Below, one piece after another: positions 27,579 to 36,340 of a stretch of 64,000 bases of DNA; the stretch's first letter is position 1; every line of letters starts with the position of its first letter. Origin of the DNA: Caldilineaceae bacterium (GTDB taxonomy: Bacteria > Chloroflexota > Anaerolineae > Caldilineales > Caldilineaceae); contig JALHQH010000015.1 of NCBI GenBank assembly GCA_022842065.1, positions 62,001 to 126,000 on the forward strand, read 5' to 3'. The notes under the pieces are model-generated. The model was not told the DNA's origin. It saw only the letters and a list, made by a program, of their open reading frames with translations, and did not search any database. The translations under genes were made by a program, and so were the position numbers.

Positions 27579-28499
27579 ATGGATACAAATCATCAATTGC
27601 GTGGCATTTTTGTGCCGACCTTAACCCCTGTCCAACACGATCTGCGACCGGACTTTGGACGCTGGCTGGCACATTGTCGCTGGTTACTGGCCGCCGGTGC
27701 GCATGGCCTCTGCCCCTTTGGCACCACCAGCGAAGCCAATTCCTTTTCCGTCGAAGAGCGCATCGATCTGTTGACCCAATTGATCGATGCCGGCATCCCT
27801 GCGGCCCAAGTGATGCCCGGCACCGGCTGCTGCGCGCTGCCGGACACCGTTCGCCTCACAGCCCACAGTGTCACTATGGGCTGTGGTGGCGTACTCATGT
27901 TGCCGCCCTTCTATTACAAAGGGGTGAGTGATGATGGCCTCTTCCGCAGTTATGCCGAAGTGATCGAGCGCGTGGGTGACCGGCGGCTGCGCATCTATCT
28001 TTATCACATTCCACCCATTTCCCAGGTTGGCATCAGCCTGGCCCTGATCGAGCGGCTGATCACGGCCTATCCAACCATCGTGGTTGGCATCAAGGACAGT
28101 TCGGGTGATTGGCAGAATCTGAACGCGATCCTGCAAGCGTTCCCCGGCTTTGGCACCTTTACCGGCAGCGAGAAATTCTTCTTGCAGACTCTGCAAGCCG
28201 GCGGTGCCGGCACCATCAATGCCGTGGCGAACATTATGCCTGGTCCCCAACGCCAACTCTTCGACCATTGGCAAGGGGCAGAAGCCTTGCAACTGCAGGA
28301 GAAGATCAATCAACTGCGCACAGCTACGCAGGGTTTCGCCGCCATCCCCGCGCTCAAACAGATCCTCACGACGCTCCACAACGACCCAGGTTGGCTCTTC
28401 GTGCGCCCCCCATTGACCAAGCTCAGCGCCATCGACGCCGATACCCTGATGGCCAAGGTTGCTCTCATCCCTGATCTGCAGGTGCCGGTTTTTGCGTGA
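27579..28499 (+). CDS. Dihydrodipicolinate synthase / N-acetylneuraminate lyase family protein
   Basis: 306 residues from the ATG at 27579, which has AAGGAG just ahead; an ATG six codons upstream is the other choice. The pyruvate-binding GTTSE is at 48-52, the catalytic Tyr142 lies in IYLYHIP and the Schiff-base Lys172 in VVGIKDSSGD. All are at positions expected for the superfamily. Members condense or cleave pyruvate with aldehydes (lysine synthesis, sialic acid or sugar-acid breakdown). As it stands alone next to sugar genes, a sugar-acid aldolase role is as likely as DapA. Confidence 0.88.
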   Translation: MDTNHQLRGIFVPTLTPVQHDLRPDFGRWLAHCRWLLAAGAHGLCPFGTTSEANSFSVEERIDLLTQLIDAGIPAAQVMPGTGCCALPDTVRLTAHSVTMGCGGVLMLPPFYYKGVSDDGLFRSYAEVIERVGDRRLRIYLYHIPPISQVGISLALIERLITAYPTIVVGIKDSSGDWQNLNAILQAFPGFGTFTGSEKFFLQTLQAGGAGTINAVANIMPGPQRQLFDHWQGAEALQLQEKINQLRTATQGFAAIPALKQILTTLHNDPGWLFVRPPLTKLSAIDADTLMAKVALIPDLQVPVFA

Positions 28500-28560
28500 G
28501 GATGACAGGATGACAGGGTGAAGGGGTGAAGGGGTGAAGGGGTGACAGGGTGACAGGGTG
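28500..28560. repeat. GGGTGAAGGGGTGACA tandem repeat
   Basis: Consecutive units AGGATGACAGG, GTGAAGGG, GTGACAGG. The reverse complement (CACCCCTTCACC...) follows the element at 28601-28754, so the pair forms a large inverted repeat split by that element. Confidence 0.7.
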
Positions 28561-28600
28561 ATCTCGTCGCCTGAATCATCCCATCATCTTGTCACCCCTT

Positions 28601-28754
28601 GATACTGTTGCACTATCTTACGAAATGGGGTTAAAACCCCTTGCTAACAGCGAGAAGCCGCCTCAGCGGCTAGGAGCGTTTTCTCAGCCGCTGCGGCGGC
28701 TTCTCGTTGTCAGGCCGGGATTTGAATCCCGTTGTAAGATAGTGTAACAGTATC
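28601..28754. mobile_element. MITE-like element inserted in the GGGGTGA repeat
   Basis: 21-bp terminal inverted repeats (28601-28621 and 28734-28754, one mismatch) beginning GATACTGTTGCACTATC. The core has CGAGAAGCCGCC...GGCGGCTTCTCG arms. ACCCCTT directly flanks both ends (28594-28600 and 28755-28761), a possible 7-bp target duplication, although the flanking repeat makes that ambiguous. Confidence 0.7.
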
Positions 28755-28776
28755 ACCCCTTCACCCCTTCACCTTG

Positions 28777-29538
28777 TCACCCTGTCACCCCTTCACCCCC
28801 TGGCAACGTCGGCACATAACCCGTCAACACCATCAGGCCAATCAACAGCAGATCGCGCCAGAAGAGCCAGAGGCGCACGGTATAGTAGACCTGTTGGTAG
28901 AGCTTGCCGCGTGTCACCGGGTCATAGTCGACCAGGATGATGCAGTGGTCGTCGCCATTGAGCATCAAATTATGGGCGCGCAGCAGATTGCGCTGCACCA
29001 AAAAACTCCACAGCCGCCAGGGCAACATGTGGGGCTGGTTGAGTTGCGCCCGTTCGGCGTGGCTAGCACTCGCGCGACCATAGAGATCAGGCATCCAGCC
29101 CCGTTTGAAATAAGCCCCAACCGCCCGCCAAATAATGTAGAGCAGTTGCCTGGCCAGTTGTGCGCGGCGCTGCAAATTGAGCTGCGCATAGTTAATGGAC
29201 GCCAAGGATCGCGCATTGCCATAATAGGGTTGGAGGGTCAACAACTGGGGGACACCGGCATCCCCTTGCGCAATCAGAAAGTAATTGGGAATGCTGTGTC
29301 GCTTCGTCATCACCGTGGCAAAGCGCCGGGCCGCTTTACGCAACACGATTGCCTGCTGTAGCGTCGTCGCATCTTTATGGTAAGGCGTACTTTTGACCTT
29401 GACCACATAGCGGCGGTCGTCGGTGCAATAGACTTCCGTTTCATTGCCACCGCCAATTCGTTCCAGGTGTAGGTCGGTATCGAGGGGGGCGAACAGTTGA
29501 TTCTTGTGCAGATTTTGCATAGCGGTAGTGGTTGTCAT
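28777..29538 (-). CDS. Protein-kinase-like fold protein (LPS-kinase-like), unrecognised family
   Basis: 253 residues; an internal ATG at 29520 is another possible start. The layout resembles a small kinase-like fold: GGGNETEVYCTDDRRYVVKVKST (strand with a candidate ATP-binding Lys), and late NLLRAHNLMLNGDDHCIILVDYD with Asn and Asp placed as in the catalytic loop and metal-binding Asp. The C-terminal ~30 residues are hydrophobic (LWLFWRDLLLIGLMVLTGYV) and may contact the membrane. Possibly a lipid or sugar kinase. Its 3' end lies within the CACCCC repeat, which encodes the last few residues. Confidence 0.55.
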   Translation of the reverse strand: MTTTTAMQNLHKNQLFAPLDTDLHLERIGGGNETEVYCTDDRRYVVKVKSTPYHKDATTLQQAIVLRKAARRFATVMTKRHSIPNYFLIAQGDAGVPQLLTLQPYYGNARSLASINYAQLNLQRRAQLARQLLYIIWRAVGAYFKRGWMPDLYGRASASHAERAQLNQPHMLPWRLWSFLVQRNLLRAHNLMLNGDDHCIILVDYDPVTRGKLYQQVYYTVRLWLFWRDLLLIGLMVLTGYVPTLPGGEGVTG

Positions 29539-29603
29539 TGCTTTTTTTCTAAATAGGTCGATATACTGATTTTATACGCAGAGGATACAAAAACGATTCA
29601 TTT

Positions 29604-29613
29604 GTGGTATAAT
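29604..29613 (+). promoter_or_regulatory. Extended -10 promoter of the histidine kinase gene
   Basis: TGG directly before TATAAT (29608-29613) gives an extended -10 element. A convincing -35 is not obvious. It lies 60 bases before the preferred kinase start. Confidence 0.5.
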
Positions 29614-29675
29614 GTGAATTAAATCACAAATGCTCTTTGCTGATCAAATTGTATGCAGTAGATTTGCCGTTACCC

Positions 29676-31799
29676 ATGAATCCAATCTCGGCTTTTTTGG
29701 TGGACAATCTTATCTTTGTCTTTTTCCTCTATGGACTCGCTTTTTTTGCCATGGGGCTGGCGTTGTTATTAGCGCGCCGGCGCAACGCGTCGTTTCCATT
29801 AGCTGTCGCGCTTGGTCCGCTGGCCGCCTTTGCCCTGTTGCATGGTGCCCATGAGTGGTACGAGATGTTTCAACTGATTGCCGCCCACCGTAGCAGCAAT
29901 CCGCCCTCGCTGTGGGTGGAGGGGATGCGGCTGGCCCTGCTTGTGCTCTCTTTCCTGGCGTTGCTTTGGTTTGGAAGTACCTCGCGCCCCATGCGCACCC
30001 CACGCCGCTGGCCGCGTTATCTGCCGCTGTGGGGGCCATTGAGCCTTTGGCTGTTGAGTAGCCTGCTGGTGTGGCTGATCTGGCAACCAACCCTGGCTGC
30101 ATGGTTGGCAATGACCGATGTGCTGGCACGCTATTTACTTTGTATCCCTGGCGCACTGCTGGGGGCGTGGGTATTAATGGCCCAACAGCGCACCTTTCGT
30201 GAACAGAATCTCACCCAATTTAGCCGCGATCTAGTCTGGTGTGCCAGCGCGCTTTTGCTCTATGGCGTGATTGGCCAGCTCTTTGTCCGTCCCACTGCGT
30301 TGCCGCCTTCGACCTGGCTCAATAGTGCCACCTTTCTGGCCTGGTTTGGCATTCCGGTGCAACTTTTCCGCGCGTTGATGGCAACTGCCTGCACCTTTTT
30401 TCTGACGAACGCCTTGCGTGTCTTTGATGTGGAAAGTCAGCGTCGTCTGGATGAAGCCAATCAGCGCCGTTTGTTGGCGCAAAGTCAAGCCTTGGCCGCG
30501 GAACGGCGCAGTGTGAGTGAAATCTCGCGGCTCAATGACGAGCTACGCCTGAGCACGCGGGAGTTGGCATTGCTGCTTGAACTTTCCAACCTCTTGGTAA
30601 TGCCACAGCCATTGACGGCGCGACTGACGACAGCGCTGGAAAAGATCGTCGCTAATCTCCATTTTACCGATGCTGGTCTCATCCTGCTCGTCAACCGGGA
30701 AACCGGGGAGGCGACTGATGCGGTCCATACCGGCTTCATTGATACCACTTATGTGGCAGCTGGTCAGTCACGCTATAACCTCACCTTGCAGTTGGGCCAG
30801 CGCAGTATTGCGGAAAGCCGCGCCTTGTGTGCCCATGCCGATGGCCAGGTGCTCGAGATCCTGGTCGAAGTGAATCTGTTGACGCAAGCCTGTGCCCAAT
30901 ATCTCAGCCCCACCCTCTATATTGCCCTGCCGCTCCATGCCCAACAACAGGTGATCGGGTGCCTGGCGCTGGCACGCACCAAGGGCAGTGCCCAACGTTT
31001 GAGCCCCGATGAGTTGCGGTTAATCACGGGGATTGTACAACAGTTGGGCCTTTCGCTGGAAAATGCGCGACTCTATCAAGCGGCGCAGCTGCGCGAAAAG
31101 ATGTTGAGCGAACTGCTGAACCAGGTAGTGGGCGCGCAAGAGGCCGAGCGCCAACGGATTGCACGTGAACTCCATGACGCCACTGGCCAATCATTAACCG
31201 CTATTGCGCTCGGGTTGCGCGGTGTTGAAGCACTGACCGTGGCCGGCCAACCGGTGCCTGCGCAACAGATCCAAGAGATCGTCAACTTTGCCACCAGCGC
31301 GCTGGGCGAGTTGCGCCAGCTCATCGCCGATCTGCGTCCCTCTCAGCTTGATGACCTGGGCTTGGTGGCTGCCCTCCGTTGGTATGTCCAGGAGTATGAA
31401 CGGCGCACCCAACTTGGGGTTGCTTTTGTCGTCGATGGCACCCCAAGCCGGTTGCCGGCGGAGTATGAAACGGTGATCTTCCGCATTACCCAGGAAGCGC
31501 TTACGAACATTGCGAAACATGCCCGTGCCACTCAGGTTACCCTGACCGTGAGCTACTACCTGGCGCGGATCTGTGTCACCATCGCGGACAATGGCAGCGG
31601 GTTCGATCCCGCCACCTTGCATGGGCGTGATGGTCAGCGGCCAGGTTGGGGCTTGTTTGGCATCCGTGAACGCGCCTTGTTATTGGGGGGGCAGTGTGAG
31701 ATTGATAGCGCCCCAGGGGCCGGTAGCCAGGTGCATGTCGAGATCCCATTGCTCATCGCAGCCGGCGGCGCTGCTTCGCCACTAGGCGTTAATAATTAA
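29676..31799 (+). CDS. Membrane sensor histidine kinase, NarL/DesK type
   Basis: 707 residues from the ATG at 29676; the in-frame TTG at 29637 would add 13. About seven hydrophobic helices occupy residues 1-240, then a short coiled segment (RRLDEANQRRLLAQSQALAAERR), a GAF-like domain (about 270-460), the HisKA_3 dimerisation segment RQRIARELHDATGQSLTAIALGL with the phospho-His, and a HATPase domain with ITQEALTNIAKHA (N box) and VTIADNGSGFDP (G1). It autophosphorylates in response to a membrane or cytoplasmic signal. The response regulator gene follows after 44 bases. Confidence 0.92.
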   Translation: MNPISAFLVDNLIFVFFLYGLAFFAMGLALLLARRRNASFPLAVALGPLAAFALLHGAHEWYEMFQLIAAHRSSNPPSLWVEGMRLALLVLSFLALLWFGSTSRPMRTPRRWPRYLPLWGPLSLWLLSSLLVWLIWQPTLAAWLAMTDVLARYLLCIPGALLGAWVLMAQQRTFREQNLTQFSRDLVWCASALLLYGVIGQLFVRPTALPPSTWLNSATFLAWFGIPVQLFRALMATACTFFLTNALRVFDVESQRRLDEANQRRLLAQSQALAAERRSVSEISRLNDELRLSTRELALLLELSNLLVMPQPLTARLTTALEKIVANLHFTDAGLILLVNRETGEATDAVHTGFIDTTYVAAGQSRYNLTLQLGQRSIAESRALCAHADGQVLEILVEVNLLTQACAQYLSPTLYIALPLHAQQQVIGCLALARTKGSAQRLSPDELRLITGIVQQLGLSLENARLYQAAQLREKMLSELLNQVVGAQEAERQRIARELHDATGQSLTAIALGLRGVEALTVAGQPVPAQQIQEIVNFATSALGELRQLIADLRPSQLDDLGLVAALRWYVQEYERRTQLGVAFVVDGTPSRLPAEYETVIFRITQEALTNIAKHARATQVTLTVSYYLARICVTIADNGSGFDPATLHGRDGQRPGWGLFGIRERALLLGGQCEIDSAPGAGSQVHVEIPLLIAAGGAASPLGVNN

Positions 31800-31843
31800 T
31801 TGTTCTCCATTAATTATTCGTTAGAGTTCAGGAGTGTTATCAG

Positions 31844-32503
31844 ATGAAAATTCGTCTGCTGTTGGTGGATGATCACCAGATTGTGCGCGCCGGCCTGCGG
31901 ATGCTTTTTCAGGCGGAAGCTGATATGGAAATTGTGGGGGAAGCGGACAGTGGCGAGGAAGCGGTACGCGCCGTCGCCGCGTTGAAACCACAGGTGGTGA
32001 TCATGGATGTGGCCATGCCGGGTATGAATGGCATTGAAGCCACCCGGCGCATCCGCGAAATCAGCCCAGAAACAGCCGTATTGGCCCTCACCATGCATGA
32101 GGATGAGCAATATTTCTTCGAGATGCTCAATGCCGGGGCTGCTGGCTACATTCCCAAACGCGCCGCGCCGGATGATCTGGTCTCAGCGATCCGTGTGGTC
32201 CATCAGGGCAATGTCTTTTTATATGCCAGCCTGGCCCGTTTTCTCGTCAAAGATGCCCTGGAACGCTCCGCTGCTGATGGCAATGGCGAACCTCATCTGC
32301 TCGAGACTCTGACCCCCCGTGAGCGTGAGGTGCTGACCTGCATTGCCGAAGGGCGCACGAACCGCGAAATCGCCGCAGCACTGGTCATTAGCCCCAAGAC
32401 GGTTGATCGCCATCGCGAGAATATCATGGCCAAGCTCAACTTACACAACCGCGCCGAACTGGTCAAATTCGCGATTGCCAGGGGGCTGATCAAGCTGGCT
32501 TAG
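31844..32503 (+). CDS. LuxR/NarL-family response regulator
   Basis: 219 residues, CAGGAG ahead of the ATG. Receiver domain with acidic pair VDDHQ, phospho-acceptor Asp55 (VIMDVAMPG) and conserved Lys in YIPKRA. C-terminal LuxR helix-turn-helix LTPREREVLTCIAEGRTNREIAAALVISPKTVDRHRENIMAKL. It should be phosphorylated by the kinase encoded upstream and bind DNA as a dimer. The two face the respiratory operon convergently, so regulation of that operon is possible but not shown. Confidence 0.95.
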   Translation: MKIRLLLVDDHQIVRAGLRMLFQAEADMEIVGEADSGEEAVRAVAALKPQVVIMDVAMPGMNGIEATRRIREISPETAVLALTMHEDEQYFFEMLNAGAAGYIPKRAAPDDLVSAIRVVHQGNVFLYASLARFLVKDALERSAADGNGEPHLLETLTPREREVLTCIAEGRTNREIAAALVISPKTVDRHRENIMAKLNLHNRAELVKFAIARGLIKLA

Positions 32504-32511
32504 GCTGATCG

Positions 32512-32597
32512 GGAAATAGAACGAGGATTTAACGGATTAGGCGGATTTTCGCTGATTTTATCCGGTTTATCCGCCTAACCCGCTAAATCCGCGTGCC
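32512..32597. repeat. GGAAATAGAACG inverted repeat, second copy
   Basis: Near-perfect 22-bp arms (32525-32546 with 32569-32590) and the text GGAAATAGAACG...GGATTAGGCGGATTT shared with 22949-23041. Located between the convergent response regulator and Cys-rich protein genes, where it could also help stop transcription from both sides. Confidence 0.65.
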
Positions 32598-32619
32598 ATT
32601 ATTACTTACTGGCGGCGCT

Positions 32620-33024
32620 TTAGTCATCACCACCGCCAGTGTGGGATAACGCGTTTGCTGGTGCAATGGTCAGTGGCAGGGCAAAGATCGCACAGTTGAC
32701 ACAGGCTGTTGGCAGGTGCCCTTCCTGGCGCATGCGTGCTAACCAGCAAGGCAATGTGGGCTGTTGGTTGGCGGCACAGTGCGCGCGTTGGTCAGCCGGA
32801 CAAGCCCGTTGCACCCAACAGGGAGGTGTTAGCGCTTGTACCATCTGTTGGGCAGTTGCTTGCGCATCCCAGGCTTTGGCCCGCCCATAGGCGCTTGCTT
32901 CCGCCGCCCACCGTGTATCCAGCCGCTTTAGCCAACCGCTGATCAGCACAATCACCGCCAGCGGTATCCCCAGCCGTAACAGAAACAGAGCTAACACAAT
33001 GGTTGTTTCATAGATCGCTGTCAT
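32620..33024 (-). CDS. Cys-rich single-pass membrane protein, last gene of the NrfD operon
   Basis: 134 residues from the ATG at 33024, chosen because GTGAGGAAAC precedes it and it starts 11 bases after the NrfD stop; a frame to 33144 overlaps that gene. One N-terminal helix (TTIVLALFLLRLGIPLAVIVLISGWL) and then a soluble part with seven cysteines (CWVQRACPADQRAHC, PCWLAR, TACVNCAIF). The pattern could hold a metal centre or disulfides; I know no named family. The helix resembles the 43-residue protein at the head of the operon. Confidence 0.7.
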   Translation of the reverse strand: MTAIYETTIVLALFLLRLGIPLAVIVLISGWLKRLDTRWAAEASAYGRAKAWDAQATAQQMVQALTPPCWVQRACPADQRAHCAANQQPTLPCWLARMRQEGHLPTACVNCAIFALPLTIAPANALSHTGGGDD

Positions 33025-33034
33025 TGTTGTTTCC

Positions 33035-34186
33035 TCACTTTTCCGCAACGAGGTAACGGACCCCCACATACCACCCCAAGGTTGCCCCGGCCAGAATCCC
33101 CACCGTCGATAACCACTCGAGAATGTGCGGCGCGTAAACGACAAATTCTTGCGTGGTTGTGATCAACTGTTGGGCAAAGAGCGTGGCATCAAAGCGATTG
33201 AGACCAACCCCGATCAGGACGAGCAGCGGGGCTAGCCATTGGATCACGCGGTCACGTCGCCACCCTGGCCACCACCAGATCACCACCGGGATGATCACCC
33301 CAACCACGAGTTCGCTCGCCCACAGCAGGGCAGTGGGGCTACCACTGGTCAATCCACCCAACTCGCCAGCTAGGGCCAACTCCCCAATTTTTAGGGCTAA
33401 ATAGAGCAGCGCCACCAACGACATCCCCTTGCCCAGCGTCGCAATCACTTGCTGGTCAAGCGGCCAGCCTTTGATCTGACAAGCCTCCTGGTAGCTCAAC
33501 AACCCCATACTAAAGCCCATCATCACCGCCGAAACCAGAAAGAGCAGCGGCAGATAGGGGCTGTACCAGAGCGGGTCGAGTCGATGGGGCATGTTCAAGT
33601 AAAGCGTGCCCAGGGTCGATTGATGCAAAGTCGAGAGCGTCACGCCCAGGATTGTCACCGGTGTTATCAAGCGCGCGACCCAGGGGAGTAAGCGCTGCCA
33701 GCCCAGCCAGCCTAAGATCTCGGGGCTGACTTCAATTACAAGCACGGTGGTGTAGAGCAGCACGCACCAACTGATCTCAAAGAGCGGCGAATGGAAATTC
33801 CAAAAGAGGATAAAGTGATAAAAACGATCCGGCCGCCCCAAGTCGAGCACCAGCAGCAGGAGCACCGCCACATAGCCCATCAGGCCGGCAAACAAGGCCG
33901 GTCGCAGCACGGCCTGCAGGTGATGAAAATGCAGGACATGCACCACAAAGGCCATCGTAAAACCGACGCCGGCCACGGCAATTAGGGCAAAGTCAAAGCC
34001 AATCCAGATCCCCCAGGGATATGTGTCATTGAGGGCCGTGGTCGCGGCCAGCCCAGCAAAGAGCCGCCCAACGCCGGCCACTACCCCCACCATCATCAGC
34101 GCGGCCAGCAGGCCGATCACCACCCAGTCACGCCGGAAGGGGCCAATTGTAAAGGGTTCGTTGTGGGTAAGCGTATGCACGGTCAT
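33035..34186 (-). CDS. NrfD/HybB-like quinol-interacting membrane subunit
   Basis: 383 residues with about nine to ten hydrophobic helices. The family is recognised from YPWGIWIGFDFALIAVAGVGF, HFHHLQAVLRPALFAGLMGY, DLGRPDRFYHFILFWNFHSPLFEISWCV and STLGTLYLNMPHRLDPLWYSP. NrfD/PsrC-type subunits move electrons between the quinone pool and a periplasmic Fe-S subunit. Its ATG overlaps the stop of the Fe-S gene (ATGA), so they are translated together. No molybdopterin or hydrogenase catalytic subunit is encoded nearby. Confidence 0.93.
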   Translation of the reverse strand: MTVHTLTHNEPFTIGPFRRDWVVIGLLAALMMVGVVAGVGRLFAGLAATTALNDTYPWGIWIGFDFALIAVAGVGFTMAFVVHVLHFHHLQAVLRPALFAGLMGYVAVLLLLVLDLGRPDRFYHFILFWNFHSPLFEISWCVLLYTTVLVIEVSPEILGWLGWQRLLPWVARLITPVTILGVTLSTLHQSTLGTLYLNMPHRLDPLWYSPYLPLLFLVSAVMMGFSMGLLSYQEACQIKGWPLDQQVIATLGKGMSLVALLYLALKIGELALAGELGGLTSGSPTALLWASELVVGVIIPVVIWWWPGWRRDRVIQWLAPLLVLIGVGLNRFDATLFAQQLITTTQEFVVYAPHILEWLSTVGILAGATLGWYVGVRYLVAEK

Positions 34187-35325
34187 GAGTTCTCGTCATC
34201 ACTTTCTGGTTGTGCGCTCTCTGCTGCGGTTGCGCACTCACTTACAGACTCTGCTGCTTCGTCAATCGCGCTGGTTAACACGACTTCAATGTGCTGGCCG
34301 TGGTGTTTGGTCAGGCGATGTAGTACGGTCGCCACGGTTGCCACGCCCAGTGCCACCAGCGGTGTGCGTTCCATCGCCAGCTCGGCGACGGCGGGAATCG
34401 GTTCGTTGCCGAAGGTGGGAAAGCCAAGGCTGGCAAAAGGCTGTGCCGCCAAGTAGAGTACCGACGTTCCACCGACCTCGAACTCGCCATAGACGTGATC
34501 GACATACCGATCCGGGTTTGTCGCGATCTGCGCATGCGCTTGGGCCAGCAATGCCTCCCGTTTGCCAAAACGTAGTGCCCCATTCGGACAGGCCGCCACA
34601 CAGGCCGGCAACTCACCTTCAGCCTGGCGTGCTGCACACAGCTGGCACTTGTGGATCAGCCCCAAGGGGTTTTCCCAATCATAGGTCGGGACACCAAAGG
34701 GGCAAGCATATTGACAGTAGCGGCAGCCGATGCATTTGTCCGCATCGTAGATCACCGGGCCGCCGGCACTTTTTTGTAACGCCCCCACCGTGCAGGCCGA
34801 CACACAAGCGGGATGTTCGCAGTGCATACACTGGCGTTTGACATAGACCGTCCGCTCTTCAGCCATGTTGATCGAGATTGTACGGTCGTCAATAAATGAA
34901 TACGCGTTGCTCGTCAGTGTGGTCGGTGGTGTCGTGCAGGCTGGCCGCTGATTAACTTCTTGACAGGCCACGGTGCAAGATTCACAGCCCGTGCAGCGCG
35001 TGAGGTCGATCAGCAAGCCAACGGTTAGATCAGCCGTTTCGTCTTGCATGGGCGGCACATCGACGGTCGCCTGTGTGCGTTGCGGCAGGGCCGTGGCCAG
35101 AATTAACGCCGTGGCGCTCATGCCGGTCCATTTGAGTAAGGTGCGCCGTGAAAGTTTGTGGCTGCTCAGTTGTCGCCTAAAAACACCTTCCGTGCATGGC
35201 GAGTCCGTGACTCGCAACCGACTAGGGCGAGTCACGGACTCGCCATGCACAAATCGGGCAATTAATTTTAGATGCTCACTTCGTGTGGCAGGCATTGGGT
35301 CGAACAGTTCAATCTTGCTCATCAT
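34183..35325 (-). CDS. Tat-exported 4x[4Fe-4S] ferredoxin-like electron-transfer subunit (HybA type)
   Basis: 380 residues. Twin-arginine motif SRRTLLKW at residues 59-66 followed by a hydrophobic core, so it is exported folded. Four cysteine groups for [4Fe-4S] clusters: CTGCESCTVAC, CMHCEHPACVSAC, CIGCRYCQYACP, and CQLC...CVAACPNG. A C-terminal helix is present before an acidic tail. It should pass electrons between the heptaheme cytochrome and NrfD-like subunit. Oddity: residues 26-45 are encoded by a perfect 24-bp-arm palindrome (35192-35250), pushing the Tat motif unusually far from the start. Confidence 0.92.
   Translation of the reverse strand: MMSKIELFDPMPATRSEHLKLIARFVHGESVTRPSRLRVTDSPCTEGVFRRQLSSHKLSRRTLLKWTGMSATALILATALPQRTQATVDVPPMQDETADLTVGLLIDLTRCTGCESCTVACQEVNQRPACTTPPTTLTSNAYSFIDDRTISINMAEERTVYVKRQCMHCEHPACVSACTVGALQKSAGGPVIYDADKCIGCRYCQYACPFGVPTYDWENPLGLIHKCQLCAARQAEGELPACVAACPNGALRFGKREALLAQAHAQIATNPDRYVDHVYGEFEVGGTSVLYLAAQPFASLGFPTFGNEPIPAVAELAMERTPLVALGVATVATVLHRLTKHHGQHIEVVLTSAIDEAAESVSECATAAESAQPESDDENS
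35192..35250. repeat. Palindromic element inside the Tat leader of the Fe-S subunit gene
   Basis: Arms 35192-35215 and 35227-35250 are perfectly complementary (24 bp), loop 11 nt. The element is in frame with the minus-strand gene. Its right arm recurs at 47293-47316 with one mismatch, so this is a dispersed repeat rather than part of the original gene. Confidence 0.85.
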
Positions 35326-36191
35326 TCCGCCTTTTTCGTGCCCCAGCGACTCACAAATAACATAAAGACGATGCCGATAAAACCGCCCAAACTGATGCCG
35401 ATCCCCAACGCCACCGGCGTCATGATTCCCATGGCGCGCAACTGCCCTTCGGCTGATTGCAATTGGGTGGCGAGTGTGGCACTCTGGGCTGAGGCGTCGG
35501 TGCTCATTTCAGTGGCAGACCAGTCCACGTTCTGCACATCTTCACGGTGACAGTCGAGACAGCTCTCGGCAGCGACCTTGACAAAATCGTGGCTGGGGGT
35601 CATCAAACCAACGGCTGGGTCGCTGCTGGCCAGGGCATTATGTAAAGTCGGCGTCGGTAGGTGACAGGCACTGCAAGTGACGTCGTCCGCCCAATGGGCT
35701 GTGTGAAATTGATCTTCAATCGGCTGTTGATGACAGGAAACACAGAGCGTTTCATCGGTCAAGCGCAGCTCTTGCGAATGGGAGAGATGACAGCTAATAC
35801 ACTGCACTTCGGCTTCGGCGTGGGTTGAGTCTTCCCACTGCGTAAAGGTCTCTTCATGGCAGTCGGCGCAAATCGCGGAATCGACGGCCAAGGTCATCAT
35901 GTCGGCGCGCGGGTGCTCTTCAATATATTCGCCATGACAGTCAACACAAGTTGCGCCATCGGTATTGGTGCCGGCATCAAGCGCTGTGGCATGGGGCGAG
36001 GCGTGCCAGGCCTCATTTTCCGCTTCGTGGCAGTCGGCGCACGGTTGGTCTTTGCCCGCCAGCGGTAAGTGGGGCGGCAGCGCTTGGGCCTGGCTGGTTG
36101 ACGTGTTGCATAACAACGCCAACCAGATCAGGGTGCTGATGAACAACCAGCGCAATAGACTAATTGGGGCGTGCCTGTAGATTACGCCCAT
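35322..36191 (-). CDS. Seven-heme c-type cytochrome, membrane-anchored
   Basis: 289 residues from the ATG at 36191, which has AAGGAG 6-11 bases ahead; a longer frame to 36287 lacks such a site. Signal peptide or anchor at about 11-32 (LLRWLFISTLIWLALL). Seven CxxCH heme sites: CADCH, CVDCH, CADCH, CISCH, CVSCH, CSACH, CLDCH. A C-terminal helix (MTPVALGIGISLGGFIGIVFMLFVSRW) tethers it to the membrane. It is an electron carrier on the outer face that would exchange electrons with the Fe-S subunit, whose start overlaps its stop by 4 bases. Confidence 0.93.
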   Translation of the reverse strand: MGVIYRHAPISLLRWLFISTLIWLALLCNTSTSQAQALPPHLPLAGKDQPCADCHEAENEAWHASPHATALDAGTNTDGATCVDCHGEYIEEHPRADMMTLAVDSAICADCHEETFTQWEDSTHAEAEVQCISCHLSHSQELRLTDETLCVSCHQQPIEDQFHTAHWADDVTCSACHLPTPTLHNALASSDPAVGLMTPSHDFVKVAAESCLDCHREDVQNVDWSATEMSTDASAQSATLATQLQSAEGQLRAMGIMTPVALGIGISLGGFIGIVFMLFVSRWGTKKAE

Positions 36192-36250
36192 AAGAGACTC
36201 CTTCAGTGGGAATCGTGTAGTCAAGCGGCCACAGTAACTACTCAGCCGTC

Positions 36251-36269
36251 GCCTGAGCTTGTCGAAGGC
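36251..36269. repeat. Copy of the GGCTTCGACAAGCTCAGCC motif
   Basis: GCCTGAGCTTGTCGAAGGC sits between the 43-residue gene and the cytochrome gene. Flanking text (AGTAACTACTCAGCC just before) also recurs near 47250 as AGTAACTACTCGGCC. Confidence 0.7.
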
Positions 36270-36340
36270 AGAGGCGGGCTTCAACAAAGCTTAGGTGAGG
36301 GTCGTAGTAGTTGGCCACAAGCGATTCAGATAGAGATAAA

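Noticed and set aside
28500..28560. Possible CRISPR array in the GGGTGA repeats
   Set aside because: Units are 8-11 bases with no spacers of even length and no cas genes in the window.
33449..34841. Plus-strand frames opposite the NrfD and Fe-S genes
   Set aside because: They are antisense to genes with strong domain evidence and have no start sites or motifs of their own.
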